Below are positions 45,797 through 55,912 of a stretch of DNA of 64,000 nt, piece by piece. This stretch comes from Humulus lupulus (Eukaryota > Streptophyta > Magnoliopsida > Rosales > Cannabaceae), in contig NC_084795.1 in NCBI RefSeq assembly GCF_963169125.1, forward strand, positions 142,141,766-142,205,765, read 5' to 3'. The notes beneath the pieces were generated by a model that saw nothing but the letters and a program-made list of their open reading frames with translations, was not told the origin of the DNA and made no database searches. Numbering within the stretch: position 1 is the first letter of the stretch; the number at the start of each line of letters is the position of its first letter. Position numbers and translations under genes: made by a program.

Positions 45797-46516
45797 TCAA
45801 GCGTTAGAGGGTGGCCTGCATTGGTCGGTAGGTCCCTGTGCATTATCATGCCATGGGGGGCCTCTGACCGCAGAGCCTGTCTCTGAGTTCCTTCTGTTAC
45901 CAGAAGGATTCTATCCTCTGCTCTGAGGGTTTGGCTCTTCGCCCCTATGGCGTCTAGGACTGCGGGGCGGCTGCCCAGCCCTATTCTGCCTTGGGTGCAA
46001 GGGATTTCTGCGACCAGCCTGGGATTGAGGCTGTGCTTCAGGGTCCCTCAGCGGGACGTCGTCCTAAGGCATCAGTGGCTGCTCGGGCCTTTGGGGGCTT
46101 GAGGGTTGAATCGGTGGGCTAGGATTAGGACCCGTTTAGGGCGCCCCATTTGTAGGTTGATCAGGCTGTGTGGAAGGTACAACCTGATTCTTAGCCAACT
46201 GTAAGGCTGCTTCGAGGGCTGCCATGGCCTCCCTCTGGCGACGGTCCATCTCCGCCTGTCTTTCACTTAATTCTTGGCGCTGTCGCTCAATTTCTTGTTG
46301 CTGCCGCGCCATAATCTCAGCAGCACTCTCTTGGCTGGCCCTCAGATTGGCTAGTTCATCCTGCAATACCCCCAGGGTATTCCTCAGCATCTCGGAATCT
46401 AGTTCTTCCTCATCAAACTCCAAATGTGGCTCATTCTCAGCCATGTTTTGGGGTGGAGGCGGTTGAGATGGTGCAGCACTAGCCGCCTGTCCAGTCTTCT
46501 TTGTGGTTTTCGCCAT
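45797..46516 (-). pseudogene. gag N-terminal region of element B (broken)
   Basis: ATG with first base at 46516 (MAKTTKKTGQ), close behind the primer-binding site. Proline-rich start, acidic stretch, coiled-coil-like ARQQQEIERQRQELSERQA. In-frame stops at 46136-46138 (TAA; CAA in A), 46064-46066 (TAG), 45911-45913 (TAG; CAG in A) and 45797-45799 (TGA). No net frameshift, so all damage is by nonsense changes. Confidence 0.8.
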
Positions 46517-46541
46517 TGATACTTCAACAATATTATATCAA

Positions 46542-46560
46542 GCTCTCAATGAAAGCACCA
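46542..46560 (-). other. primer-binding site of element B
   Basis: Minus strand TGGTGCTTTCATTGAGAGC, three bases after the LTR end at 46564. Same as in A and Z. Confidence 0.85.
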
Positions 46561-46563
46561 GAA

Positions 46564-47183
46564 TGTTGACCCTGATTTTGGTCAGCTGACACGGAGTCAA
46601 AAATGCTTGATGTGGACAAATGTGTTGAAATGAAGATAATGACAAAAACAGTAAAGCGCACAAGAGTTTATAGTGGTTCGGCCCCAGAATCTAGTAATAA
46701 CCTACATCCACTTGAACTATTATTGATATAATATTTCGAAGGAGTGATCAAAGAACTAGGGTTCAATGAGTTTCACCAACCTCTGAAGAACAAAACAATA
46801 TATCGAATGCAATAACTCTAATTCACTTGTAAATCCTTAATCTCTAGTATTTAGAAAGCCAAAAGTGTCTAAAAAGATCCATCCCTTGATCTATCCTTTT
46901 CTTATTTATAGGCTCAAGGGAGATTACATGAATCAGTTACAGATATTCTTTCCTAAATAATCGGATACTCAGGAAATCATGGGAGATAATTTCGGATATG
47001 ATCATAACTGCATAAGATTTTTCTCCAAATATAACAAGTATACGACCAAGCTAATCGTATATAACGGTTGAGCGTTGCACGACGGAAATCTTTTTGGTCG
47101 ATGGTCGAACAAGACTTTTGCCAGGTGTCAGCCACGTGTACTAAATGTATGCCATGTCATCCATGCCTGTTTTTTGGATAACA
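46564..47183 (-). repeat. 5' LTR of element B
   Basis: 620 bp, minus strand starts TGTTATCCAAAAAACAGGC and ends GTCAACA. About 96% identical to 35539-36158. A TATA-like CCTATAAATAAG is near 46901-46912 on the minus strand. Followed by the target duplication ATTTA. Confidence 0.95.
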
Positions 47184-47188
47184 ATTTA

Positions 47189-47240
47189 TTTCTTAAATAC
47201 AATGTCTACTACATATGTTTTCAAGACACAATTCCCAACA
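47189..47240 (-). repeat. 5' LTR of copia C, outer end
   Basis: Continuation of 33413-35538 after element B. It matches 27962-28013 of the 3' LTR (CTACATATG.TTTCA...ACACAATTCCCAACA) and is followed by the target duplication AAGAC. Confidence 0.9.
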
Positions 47241-48489
47241 AAGACACTATTAAAGCTATGAAATTTTACTAAACCTAGTTTACACCATTTTCATATTTGG
47301 GGGTGTCCAACACATGTGCTGAAAGGAAAGACTAGAAAGCTAGAATCTCGCACTAAATTTTGCATGTATGTAGGGTATTCCAAAGAGACTAGAGGTTGTA
47401 TATTTTATAGTCCAAAAGAAAGGAAAACATTTTCATCGACAAATGTTACTTTTCTTGAGTATGACTATATTAGAAACCACAAGCCTCACAGTAAGGTTGT
47501 AATTGAGGAGATGTTCTCAGATCAAGTAAATAGATCATCGTTTGTTCGCAATGAACAACAAGAAGAAGAAGCCAAAAGTTATAGTCAGAATAATAGAGAG
47601 CTTCGTCGTAGTGGGATTGTTGTCAAACAACCAATTCGCTATGAACACGAAGTTCAAATGCTTGTGTTTGGCACAAACAAAGATGATCCATTGACATATA
47701 TAGATGCAAGATGCCATGAATCTAGAAACGAAATCGATGTATTCCAATTTCATCTGGATTCTTGAAGATCTGCCAGAAAATGTTAAATCTATTGCTTGCA
47801 AATGGATATTCAAGAAGAAAAGAGGAGCGAATGGGAGAGTGGAGAATTTCAAAGCTAGGCTTGTAGCCAAGGGCTATACTCAGAGAGAAGGTGTTGATTA
47901 TGAAGAATCATTTTCTCCTATGGCCATGCTGAAATCTATTTGCATACTCTTGTCCATAGCTGCTTGCATGGAATATGAGATATGCCAAATGGATGTTAAG
48001 AAAACATTTCTGAATGGCTATCTTGACGAGACCATTTATATGTCTCAACCATAGGGGTTCAAAATAAAATGTCATGAGAAAAATGTTTACAAGCTTCTTA
48101 GGTCCATTTATGGACTTAAACAAGCTTCAAGATCTTGGAATTTGAGATTTGATGACACAATTAAAACATATGGTCTTAAACAAAATGTTGATGAACCTTT
48201 TGTGTATAAACAAATCATAGATGGCATTTTGGTTTTCGTAGTTCTTTACATTGATGATATTCAATTGATTGGAAATGACATAGAAACGTTAACAAAAGTA
48301 AAGAAATGGCTAGCTGAGCAATTCCAAATGTTTGGGAGATGAAAACTATGTTATGGGCATCCAGATCCTTAGGAATCGAGAGAACAAAGTTTTTGCTCTG
48401 TCTCAATATACTTATATTGATAAGGTACTGGAACATTTCAGTATGCAAGATTCCAAGAAGGGTGATATGCTAACCCCTCATGGAATTAT
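47241..48489 (+). pseudogene. copia D integrase end and reverse transcriptase
   Basis: Continues the integrase broken at 25795. Visible: IWGCPTHVLKGKTRKLESRT, CMYVGYSKETRGCIFYSP (end of integrase), then RT with WIFKKKRGANGRVENFKARL, VAKGYTQREGVDYEESFSP, QMDVKKTFLNGYLDETIYM, then after a TAG YKLLRSIYGLKQASRSWN and VFVVLYIDDIQLIGND (active site IDD). Several stops and shifts. The frame is interrupted at 48489 by solo LTR E2 and resumes at 49914. Confidence 0.85.
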
Positions 48490-49908
48490 TGTAATGACCC
48501 AAAATCACTAATATGGCTTAAGGGCCTTGACTAGTGTGTCGGGAGGGCATAATCAGTTTATGTGTGAATTTATTAAATTAACGTGTGATTATATGATAAA
48601 CATGCTCGTATGGTTATATGAATGTAAATGTGATTATATGTTATATTTGGGAGAACTGCATTTTAATGTGGGTAAATCTGCAGCGTGCAACTCGAGGTGA
48701 TCCTAGGGAGCTAGTTAGCGGGAAATTCACAACGGGGCTTAATATTTGACTTGGGGCAAGTCAAGGGGTATTTCAGGTATTAGATGATTATTTGGATTAT
48801 TAGGTTATGGAAATAAATATATGGAGATATATTTGAGGTTAGGAAGCCTAGGCGGGAATATTGGAGAATTTTACCATTTCGCCATCGAGGACGTTTTTGG
48901 TACCCCGAGCCTCGGGATTGACGTAATTAATCAAGGTTAGACTAAGTAAAATAGAAACCAATAGAACAAAAACCCAAACCGACCCACTTTGCTCCTCTCT
49001 TTCTTCTCTTTTCTCTCTCAAGAAAACTACTGAAACCTAAGGGAATTCAGTGGTTTGGGTTGGAATCTTGAAGGTTTAGTCCAGTGTTCAGCTAAGGAAA
49101 CTCAACCAGGATTAAAGGTAAGGAAACTGCACCCAGTTGTGGATTTATAATGGGACTAAGGGTTCCCTATTTTGTATGCTTTGTAAAGGATGGTATTATG
49201 CCATGTAAACAGTAAACTAACGGCCTAAGAGTGCCGAAGTTTACACTAGCGCATAGGGCGCAGCTCGGCCACTGGTAGCTGAGGACAACTTATTATGCAC
49301 TGACCTCGTTTTAAGCAGGCCAGAGTCAGTGGGGGTAAACAAAGGGTGCGACCTAAGGTGTGGATCATGATTATTATGTGATTTGTTTGTTATTATTAAT
49401 TGGTGGATTGTTATGCTGTTTAGCTGGGTGATGATTAGCTGATTCTTTGGATTGAATCTTCATGCTTTGTGATTATTGTGGTATGTTAGTGTATGAACAT
49501 GCTTAAAGGGTTATTCAAATGTTAATATTGCTTGTTATATAATATGATATGTTTTCTTGCTGGGCCTTGGCTCACGGGTGCTTTGTGGTGCAGGTAAAGG
49601 CAACGGCAAGCTTGATCAGCCGCCACGGTTGAGGGGAGACAGGGATAGGAAAACCATTTGCCTTTAGAAAGACTGGTGGTTGTCTGTACACTGGAAATTT
49701 TATAAACAGACTTTTAAACACTATTTCTTCTGGGATCCCATGTGTAAAATGTTTAATTATATGGAAAGTATCTTTTGAGACCAAAACCTTTTAACCATAG
49801 CACATTAATGACTTTAGCAATCACGTTTTCAACGGATTGGCTTGATTAGCAAGTCCTGAACCTTTATAAATACACGGTGTAGCGGTCTTGGCTATCCAGG
49901 GCATTACA
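48490..49908 (+). mobile_element. solo LTR E2 (gypsy) in RT of copia D
   Basis: 1,419 bp, TGTAATGACCCAAAATCAC to CAGGGCATTACA, with a perfect target duplication ATTAT (48485-48489 and 49909-49913). Same family as E1 but shorter: about 850 bp of E1 (roughly 20060-20930) has no counterpart. No internal sequence, so it probably arose by recombination between two LTRs. Confidence 0.9.
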
Positions 49909-49913
49909 ATTAT

Positions 49914-50665
49914 CCTTTCTAAAGAAAAGTGTCCTAAGACACCTCAAGAAGAAGAGTATATGAGACAGTATCCCACACCTCTGCAGTAGACAGTCTAATG
50001 TACGCCATGTTGTGTAGAATACATGATATTTGTTATGCAGTAGGGATAGTCAGTCGTTATCAATCCAATCTTCAACTGAGTCATTGAGTTGCAGTAACGA
50101 ATATTCTCAAATATCTTAGGAAAACTAGATAATATATGATTGTATATTCATGTGGTGACCTGAACCCCACTTGTTACACTAATTATGATTTTCAATCAGA
50201 CAGAGATAGTCAGAAATCGACTTCTTGATCAGTGTTCACACTTGGTGGAGGAGATGTAGTCTGACGTAGTATAAAACAAACTAGTATTGCATATTCTACC
50301 ATGGAAGCCAAATACATAACGGCTTGTGAAGCAGCTAAGGAGGCTGTGTGGCTTAAAAAGTTCTACTCTGATCTCGAAGTTGTTCCAGACATGGATAAGC
50401 CACTGGTTCTGTACTGTGACAACACTAGGGCGGTAACTAACTCAAAGGAACCGAGGAGTCACAAGAGGGGAAAACATATTGAGAGGAAGTACCGATTGCT
50501 CAAGGATATTGTTCACAGATGAGAAGTAGCAGTTATAAAGGTAACTTCAGAATATAACCTTGCAGATCATTTTACTAAGTCTTTGGCTACTAAGTCTTTT
50601 AAAGATCATGTTAGAAATATGAGTTTGAGAGAGATGCCTCATTTGCTTTAGGGAAAGTGAGAGAT
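49914..50665 (+). pseudogene. copia D RNase H region and 3' end
   Basis: Decayed copia RNase H. The best piece, 50301-50522, reads MEAKYITACEAAKEAVWLKK, LYCDNTRAVTNSKEPRSHKR and KHIERKYRLLKDIVHR, and then ADHFTKSLATKSF and SLREMPHLL in frame. Earlier parts match C (28352-29046) but carry many stops. The purine tract AGGGAAAGTGAGAGAT precedes the 3' LTR at 50666. Confidence 0.8.
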
Positions 50666-51420
50666 TGTTGGGAATTGTGCCCTTTAAAGCATGTGTTGAA
50701 CAATGTTTTACGAAATAAATAATTAAAATGAATTTTTACATATATTTTTGTTTATTATTATTATTATTATTAGAATAATATTAAATAAATATCAGAAAAT
50801 TCCCAAATTCATTATTGTGACTACAATTCTATATTGGTATGGGAAGATTAAGATTGTATGGAACAGATTTAAATAGTTCTAAGTGAAACAAAGTTATATG
50901 TAATTTTTGTATTAAATACTGTAAGTATGATTCACTAGTATTATGAATACATGTAATCTAGATCTGAATTACTGATGTAGTTGGACATCTTAGTGGAGGT
51001 ACTTTGTATAAAGTTGTTATACATTAACAAGACTCAATATGTTATTAATACTTAACTAAATATCGTTTGTTTTATAAGTATTAATTAAATATATCAATAA
51101 GATGATCATATACAAATTGATCGTAATCCTGAAGTTATTATGAACTTCTGTTCATTTCATTTGAGTTCTTTGCTTCACTCATCATGGTTTGTTAAAATGA
51201 TCAAGATGAAAACTTTTGTTTTGGGAACTCATTGGTGTAAATGGCTGGGTACATAATATACAAATATAAAATCTATACCTTTCCGAGAAGAATTGAATAA
51301 TGATTCTCTTAAGGGTTTACTTTTGGAGCTGAAAGAATATTCAACTCAAATTCATAAATAAGTTTATGAATTAACTTTCACTAATAAAGTTAATGGTACT
51401 TAAATAAATAAGATATAATT
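50666..51420 (+). repeat. 3' LTR of copia D, truncated
   Basis: Starts TGTTGGGAATTGTGCCC and follows the 5' LTR of D (17984 to about 18740) for 755 bp at roughly 88% identity over the part I compared. Homology stops after AATAAGATATAATT. The remaining ~1.3 kb is missing. Confidence 0.8.
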
Positions 51421-51706
51421 AAAATGGAACACGAGCGCATTGAAACATATCGTTTAAGGAATATTAACTGTAAAAACTAAAGTTTAAGTAATTAAGTGCA
51501 CCAAAACGAAATTATGTATAAAATTTTGAGATATTAATTGATTGATAACAGATAATTATAATGCAAGAAAGCGTGACATGTCATGATCATGGTCATATAA
51601 ATAAATAAATGTGGAAAAATTGAAGATAGATACATTTTTTTTTAAAGCACAATTATTTAAAAAGAAAAATATTAAATGTATTAGCTTTTATACTCTTTTA
51701 TTTTAA
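51421..51706. other. unrecognised AT-rich sequence
   Basis: No gene or repeat recognised. The last nine bases, TTATTTTAA (51698-51706), are the target duplication of the next element. Confidence 0.5.
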
Positions 51707-52418
51707 GGACAAAATGCTTTTCCCTCGAACTATAATATTTGTAGATTTTTGTTTTCCGATTTTTTCACATGGCAAAAATAACATCCTAGCTATAACATTT
51801 GCAGACTTTTTCCCATTCCGTCCAAAATAGTATTGGTTTCCTGACGTGGCAGTGAAACAAATATTTTTAAATAATTTTTTACTAAATAATTGATATTGAA
51901 TTAGAAAAAAATAAAATAATTAATAAAACTGATTTTTTTGATTTATGTAAAATCCAATAAATAAAAATAAAAATATATAAATAATTTTTAATGATACTTT
52001 GAACTACACTAAATTAAAATCTTTAATTTTTACTTGATTATTTTCTAAATGTGTTTAATTATCTACATTTGAAATATATATATTTGGTTGAGTTTTTAAT
52101 TTAATTTAGTTAGAAATATTAATTTTAGTGTTTTTTAAAATTATATTTAGATTAAAAAATATGTTTATTGATTTTTATATAATTTAATAATTTCAAAATA
52201 AGTTTTTATTTATTTTTTTCTAATTTAAAATTAATTAATTCAAAAAATAATTTTTAAATATTTTTGTAACTGTCACATCAGCAAATCGTTATTATTTTGA
52301 ACGAAAAGAGTAAATGTCTACAAGTGATATAATTTAGAAGATATTTTTGTCGAGCAAAAAAATTTAGGAGACAAAAATCTACAAGTACTATAATTCAAGG
52401 GAAAAATATTTTGTCCTT
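51707..52418. mobile_element. Mutator-like foldback MITE, 9-bp TSD
   Basis: 712 bp with long terminal inverted repeats: left GGACAAAATGCTTTTCCCTC, right end (complement) GGACAAAATATTTTTCCCTT. Similarity between the arms continues for about 145 bp and, less well, through the AT-rich middle, so the element is nearly one large foldback. A perfect 9-bp duplication TTATTTTAA flanks it (51698-51706 and 52419-52427). Long TIRs plus a 9-bp TSD fit Mutator-like elements. It has no coding capacity. Confidence 0.85.
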
Positions 52419-52427
52419 ATTTTAATG

Positions 52428-54481
52428 TTTTACATGTACATTTTATTTTAATAATATATATAATATTTTTTTAACATAAATTATGTCTACTTATTAAATA
52501 TTTACACAAAAGTGTTAAAAAAATCCTCACTCTTTTTAACTAAAATATCAATTTATTCTCGAAGCATCCTACTATTAATGATGCCTAATATAATTAGTCT
52601 TTTTATTTAGTTAATTGTATCGGAACATTTAAAAACGTAAGAGCTAATAGACAAAAAAAAATAGATTATTTGAATTTAAATAAAATCTAAGAGAATTTTT
52701 ATATAAAAATATAATTAAATTCAATATAATTTTATAAAATATATATTTAAGAAAAACTAAAAATATCTGTTTTAAAAATATCTATCACAAAATTCGAAAA
52801 TATTCTTTAAAGAGGATAAAAATATTGGATTTGCAATTAGATTCTCCTCCAAATTAGATGGCAAAAATCAGAGATAAGACAACATAGATATTACTATATG
52901 TATAATAAGATAGAAATGACAGATAATGTAAAAGTAAGGTAAATAAAATTGATTGGAAAAGATGATTGATATGTAAACTGAATGACATAAATAACACCGA
53001 CTAATTATGCAAAAAAGAAAGAAAAAAAAAAGAATAGATAAAGAAGAAACAAAACAAAATGAGAGTAAAGAACACCACTAGGCATGTAAAAAAAGGCAAT
53101 TATACAAGGATATCAAAATTGTCAAAAGGAGAACAAATGGCTTAGGGATGGTCGTTGGGTCCACCACTAGCTGTGATCCCATGAGAAAAAGACCAAAAAG
53201 TTGGAACTACTATTGATAAAGCCTGACCCAAACTAAGATAAAACCAGATGCTTCCAAAATACAAATAAAAGTTGCTTATCCTGAATTTTCCAAGTTGGGA
53301 CCATACTTAACCCTTTTCCACTTGCCTTAAAGTTGCTTCCTAGCTGTCCTTTCAAATAGAGAAACATATCTTTATTTTTCCTAATTTAGAGCTCTTCTCT
53401 ATCACAATTTACTTTGTGAAGACTTAAATTTTGAGTTAAAATTTGAGAGCTGGCCATTTTATTTAACTTTTTCTTTCTCATTTTGGTTGGCTTTTAGACT
53501 AATCAACAGTAGGTTCTAGATGAATGTGCTACCCACTTACCGACTTGTAGTGATAGTTGTGTCTTCCAATTGACTGAAATTAGGTAGGTTTGGATAATGT
53601 GACCTACATGGCCCCAACTAAGAGGTCTGCGATGTTAATAATATACGTTTTATTAATATGTAAGGGTAGTTTAGTTTTTTAACTTCTTATTATTTTGGTT
53701 ATATATTTTGTTGATTTTGTATTTTTATTTTTTCCTCTTTCGATATAATGAAAATCTATCCCCTTTGTCTATATTTGCAAAATTATCGGTAGAGTCCTCA
53801 TTTATTGGTAGAGTCCTCATTTATTGCTTTGCCTGAGCTAAAATAGACATTATAATCATTGATCTTCATGGTCATGGAGAAATAATTGACTATCTATGTT
53901 TTCATTTGCAACTAATTTCTAGAGCGTGGGACCAGTTGTGCTTGGAACCAAGTATTAGCCTTTGTGAATAGGAATAGTCATAAAAGTCAAACTTGTGGTA
54001 GAACTATAACAAAAATATAGAGAATTAATATGGGCCTAACCCAAGTTTAACAGGAGTATTTAGTAAATTTTGTTTTTTCTTAACACTGTATTTTTATATA
54101 TTAAAAATGTATATTTAACAAATTCTTGGATTAATTTAGACAGTTAATAAAAATTTGATTATTTAATAAAATTTTAATTTTAACTGAATTAAATGATTAG
54201 CAAATGTCAATAAAAATATAACTTTTAGATATATAAAGTATTTTTAAGAAGTATTTTTTCCATATATATTATAAATATTTTAGAATCTAAACATCTAATT
54301 TTGATTTGATATCTCTTCAATATAAAATGTGTGTATTTAACAATTTTATTAGTTTTAATTTTTTTTGTTAAATTTAACAGAATATTACAAATATTTAAAA
54401 GAATATACTGTTAAAATCAATCAAATATATATATTTATTACTTATATTAATGTAAATTAAAATATTATAAAATATTATCGT
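52428..54481. other. unrecognised intergenic DNA, no gene seen
   Basis: AT-rich, without convincing coding frames. The part 53130-53640 is less AT-rich and does not match other repeats of the window, so it may be old single-copy DNA. A 19-bp direct duplication (GGTAGAGTCCTCATTTATT twice) lies at 53788-53825. Confidence 0.5.
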
Positions 54482-55112
54482 TGTCTGTGATTTCATCATT
54501 GGACAAGTGACAATTATTAGAGAAGTAATTAGGCTCATCGGGAGGATAACAAAGCTCTTTAAAGCCTTGGGCCATCACAAGATTGTTTGACATCTTTTTG
54601 GATGCCTCGAGTAGAGGCCTCGAGTTTGCACACTTGACAATTGTTATTTCCCATAACGACGCCTGACACGGAAAAATGTGCAGCTGCACCCTGATAGTGT
54701 TAGAGGCATGTCTCCTACAAAGTTGATGGGCTGCAACCTATGAATTAGTCTCCCTGTGATACACATGGGTCCACAGTCTTTATTAGAACGATCAGAGGGG
54801 TTATATAATAATTAACTCCCCAAATAATTGAGGAATATTTGTAATTAAATGATAATAATGACCTTCAGCCCCTATAAATAGGTCTTGGATATCAATGTAA
54901 AAGGGTTCACTACTTTTGTACTAAGAGCAATATATACGATGCCTGAGAAAAGCCCCATTGAAGATTGTCATCTCAAGCTTCAAGAACTCTAATACTAAAG
55001 ACTTGTGGACTAGGGTTGTTTTACAATCTGAACCACGTAAAACCTTAGTGTTCATCTTCATTATTTTCTTTAAGTTCTATTATTAAGTTGATAGCGAAAA
55101 ATGTAGTCAACA
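54482..55112 (+). mobile_element. probable solo LTR K (gypsy type)
   Basis: 631 bp starting TGTCTGTGATTTC and ending GTAGTCAACA. Flanking 5-mers are ATCGT and ATCAT, equal but for one G/A change in a CpG. A TATA box CCCCTATAAATAGG near 54872 and the block CTGAACCACGTAAAACC resemble the gypsy LTRs here. No internal sequence accompanies it. Confidence 0.6.
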
Positions 55113-55167
55113 ATCATTATTATAATAATATTTAATACAAAACTAGATATTTAATAATTATATTAAT

Positions 55168-55889
55168 TGTTTAACCCAAAGTTGGACATGATGATGTGGC
55201 ATATGAAAATGACACATGGCAGCAGCTAGTGTTGGATTCGTCCATGCTGGTCAGTGTGCAGTTGTTGATCGTTTCCGCTCAAGGGCGGTAGAAGGAGTTG
55301 CTTTAATAAAAAAACAAGATCAAGGAGTACTACTCGTAGATCATTGCTTGGAATGCGCCTGATCGACAATAATGACCTGGTAAATGGCATATCGGTGATA
55401 CAAATTACTTGAAAGAGTTACCTGCTCGAATGACTCTTTAATAAACTAGAATGACCTGAATCTTATGAAGATATTTATGTAACCAATATTTGAATATATC
55501 TTTTAAATTCTTTTATTATATATTTAGTTGTAACATGCCCACATTATGCGTGTAGGGCCTATTTCATGCTTGTAAGGCCCATTTCCCACTCAGAGACTAT
55601 AAATGGAGGTCTCTCACATTCATTAGCTCTCATGTGCACTTTACATACAAAATCTCAGTTGAATTGTATTCTCTCTCAAGATTAAGAAACTCAGTTGAAT
55701 CTTGTTATTATGATCTTGAGTGTGAGACCTTTTTGATTAATAAAAGTGCAAGTGGACGTAGGTCATTACAAATTCTTGGGGCCGAACCAATATAAATTCT
55801 TGTGTGTCGTTTACTTGAATTCAGCTCATTTATAATTTAACTATCCCTCATGTTTGACTCAATGTCGTTGACCAAAACGCTGGTCAACA
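55168..55889 (+). repeat. 5' LTR of gypsy element J
   Basis: About 722 bp from TGTTTAACCCAAAGTTGG (compare TGTTATCCCAAAAAACTGG of A) to GGTCAACA. It has a TATA-like ACTATAAATGGAGG near 55588 and GGGGCCGAACCAATATAAA near 55778. The primer-binding site TGGTGTTTTCATTGAGAGC follows at 55893-55911. Confidence 0.75.
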
Positions 55890-55912
55890 TTTTGGTGTTT
55901 TCATTGAGAGCT

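Larger units (their letters stand above)
35539..47183 (-). mobile_element. Ty3/gypsy retrotransposon B, Tat type, in LTR of C
   Basis: 11,645 bp, minus-oriented, between two 620-bp LTRs (35539-36158 and 46564-47183) with perfect target duplication ATTTA (35534-35538 and 47184-47188). Same organisation as A, including the antisense gene, and a close relative by sequence. The LTRs differ at about 25 of 620 positions (about 4%), almost all transitions. Pol is better preserved than in A (RT active site YVDD intact, no large deletion), but nonsense changes, an integrase frameshift and stops in gag make it non-autonomous. Confidence 0.95.
25796..47240 (-). mobile_element. Ty1/copia retrotransposon C, nested in D
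   Basis: Minus-oriented copia element with a perfect target duplication AAGAC (25791-25795 and 47241-47245) in the integrase of D. 3' LTR 25796-28013; 5' LTR 33413-35538 plus 47189-47240, split by element B. The internal region keeps only the last part of RT plus RNase H (28014-29046) and the 5' leader (33256-33412). Between them lies an inverted piece of gypsy H, and the gag-protease-integrase part of C is gone. It belongs to the same copia family as its target D. The two LTRs differ at about 5% in the ~500 bases I compared. Confidence 0.9.
17984..51420 (+). mobile_element. Ty1/copia retrotransposon D, host of nested insertions
   Basis: 5' LTR 17984-22344 (interrupted by E1), internal region 22345-50665 and the beginning of the 3' LTR at 50666-51420, where homology stops. 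Removing E1 (19479-21744), C (25796-47240) and E2 (48490-49908) leaves a normal copia order: gag, integrase, RT, RNase H. The 5' LTR start TGTTGGGAATTGT and the 3' LTR start TGTTGGGAATTGTGCCC match. The first ~210 aligned bases I compared differ at ~12%, so D is old. Most of its genes are broken. It inserted into copia fragment G. The right TSD is lost with the 3' LTR end. Confidence 0.85.

Noticed and set aside
52428..54481. Possible host gene in the less AT-rich stretch
   Set aside because: No frame over 75 codons and no splice-supported coding pattern could be recognised.
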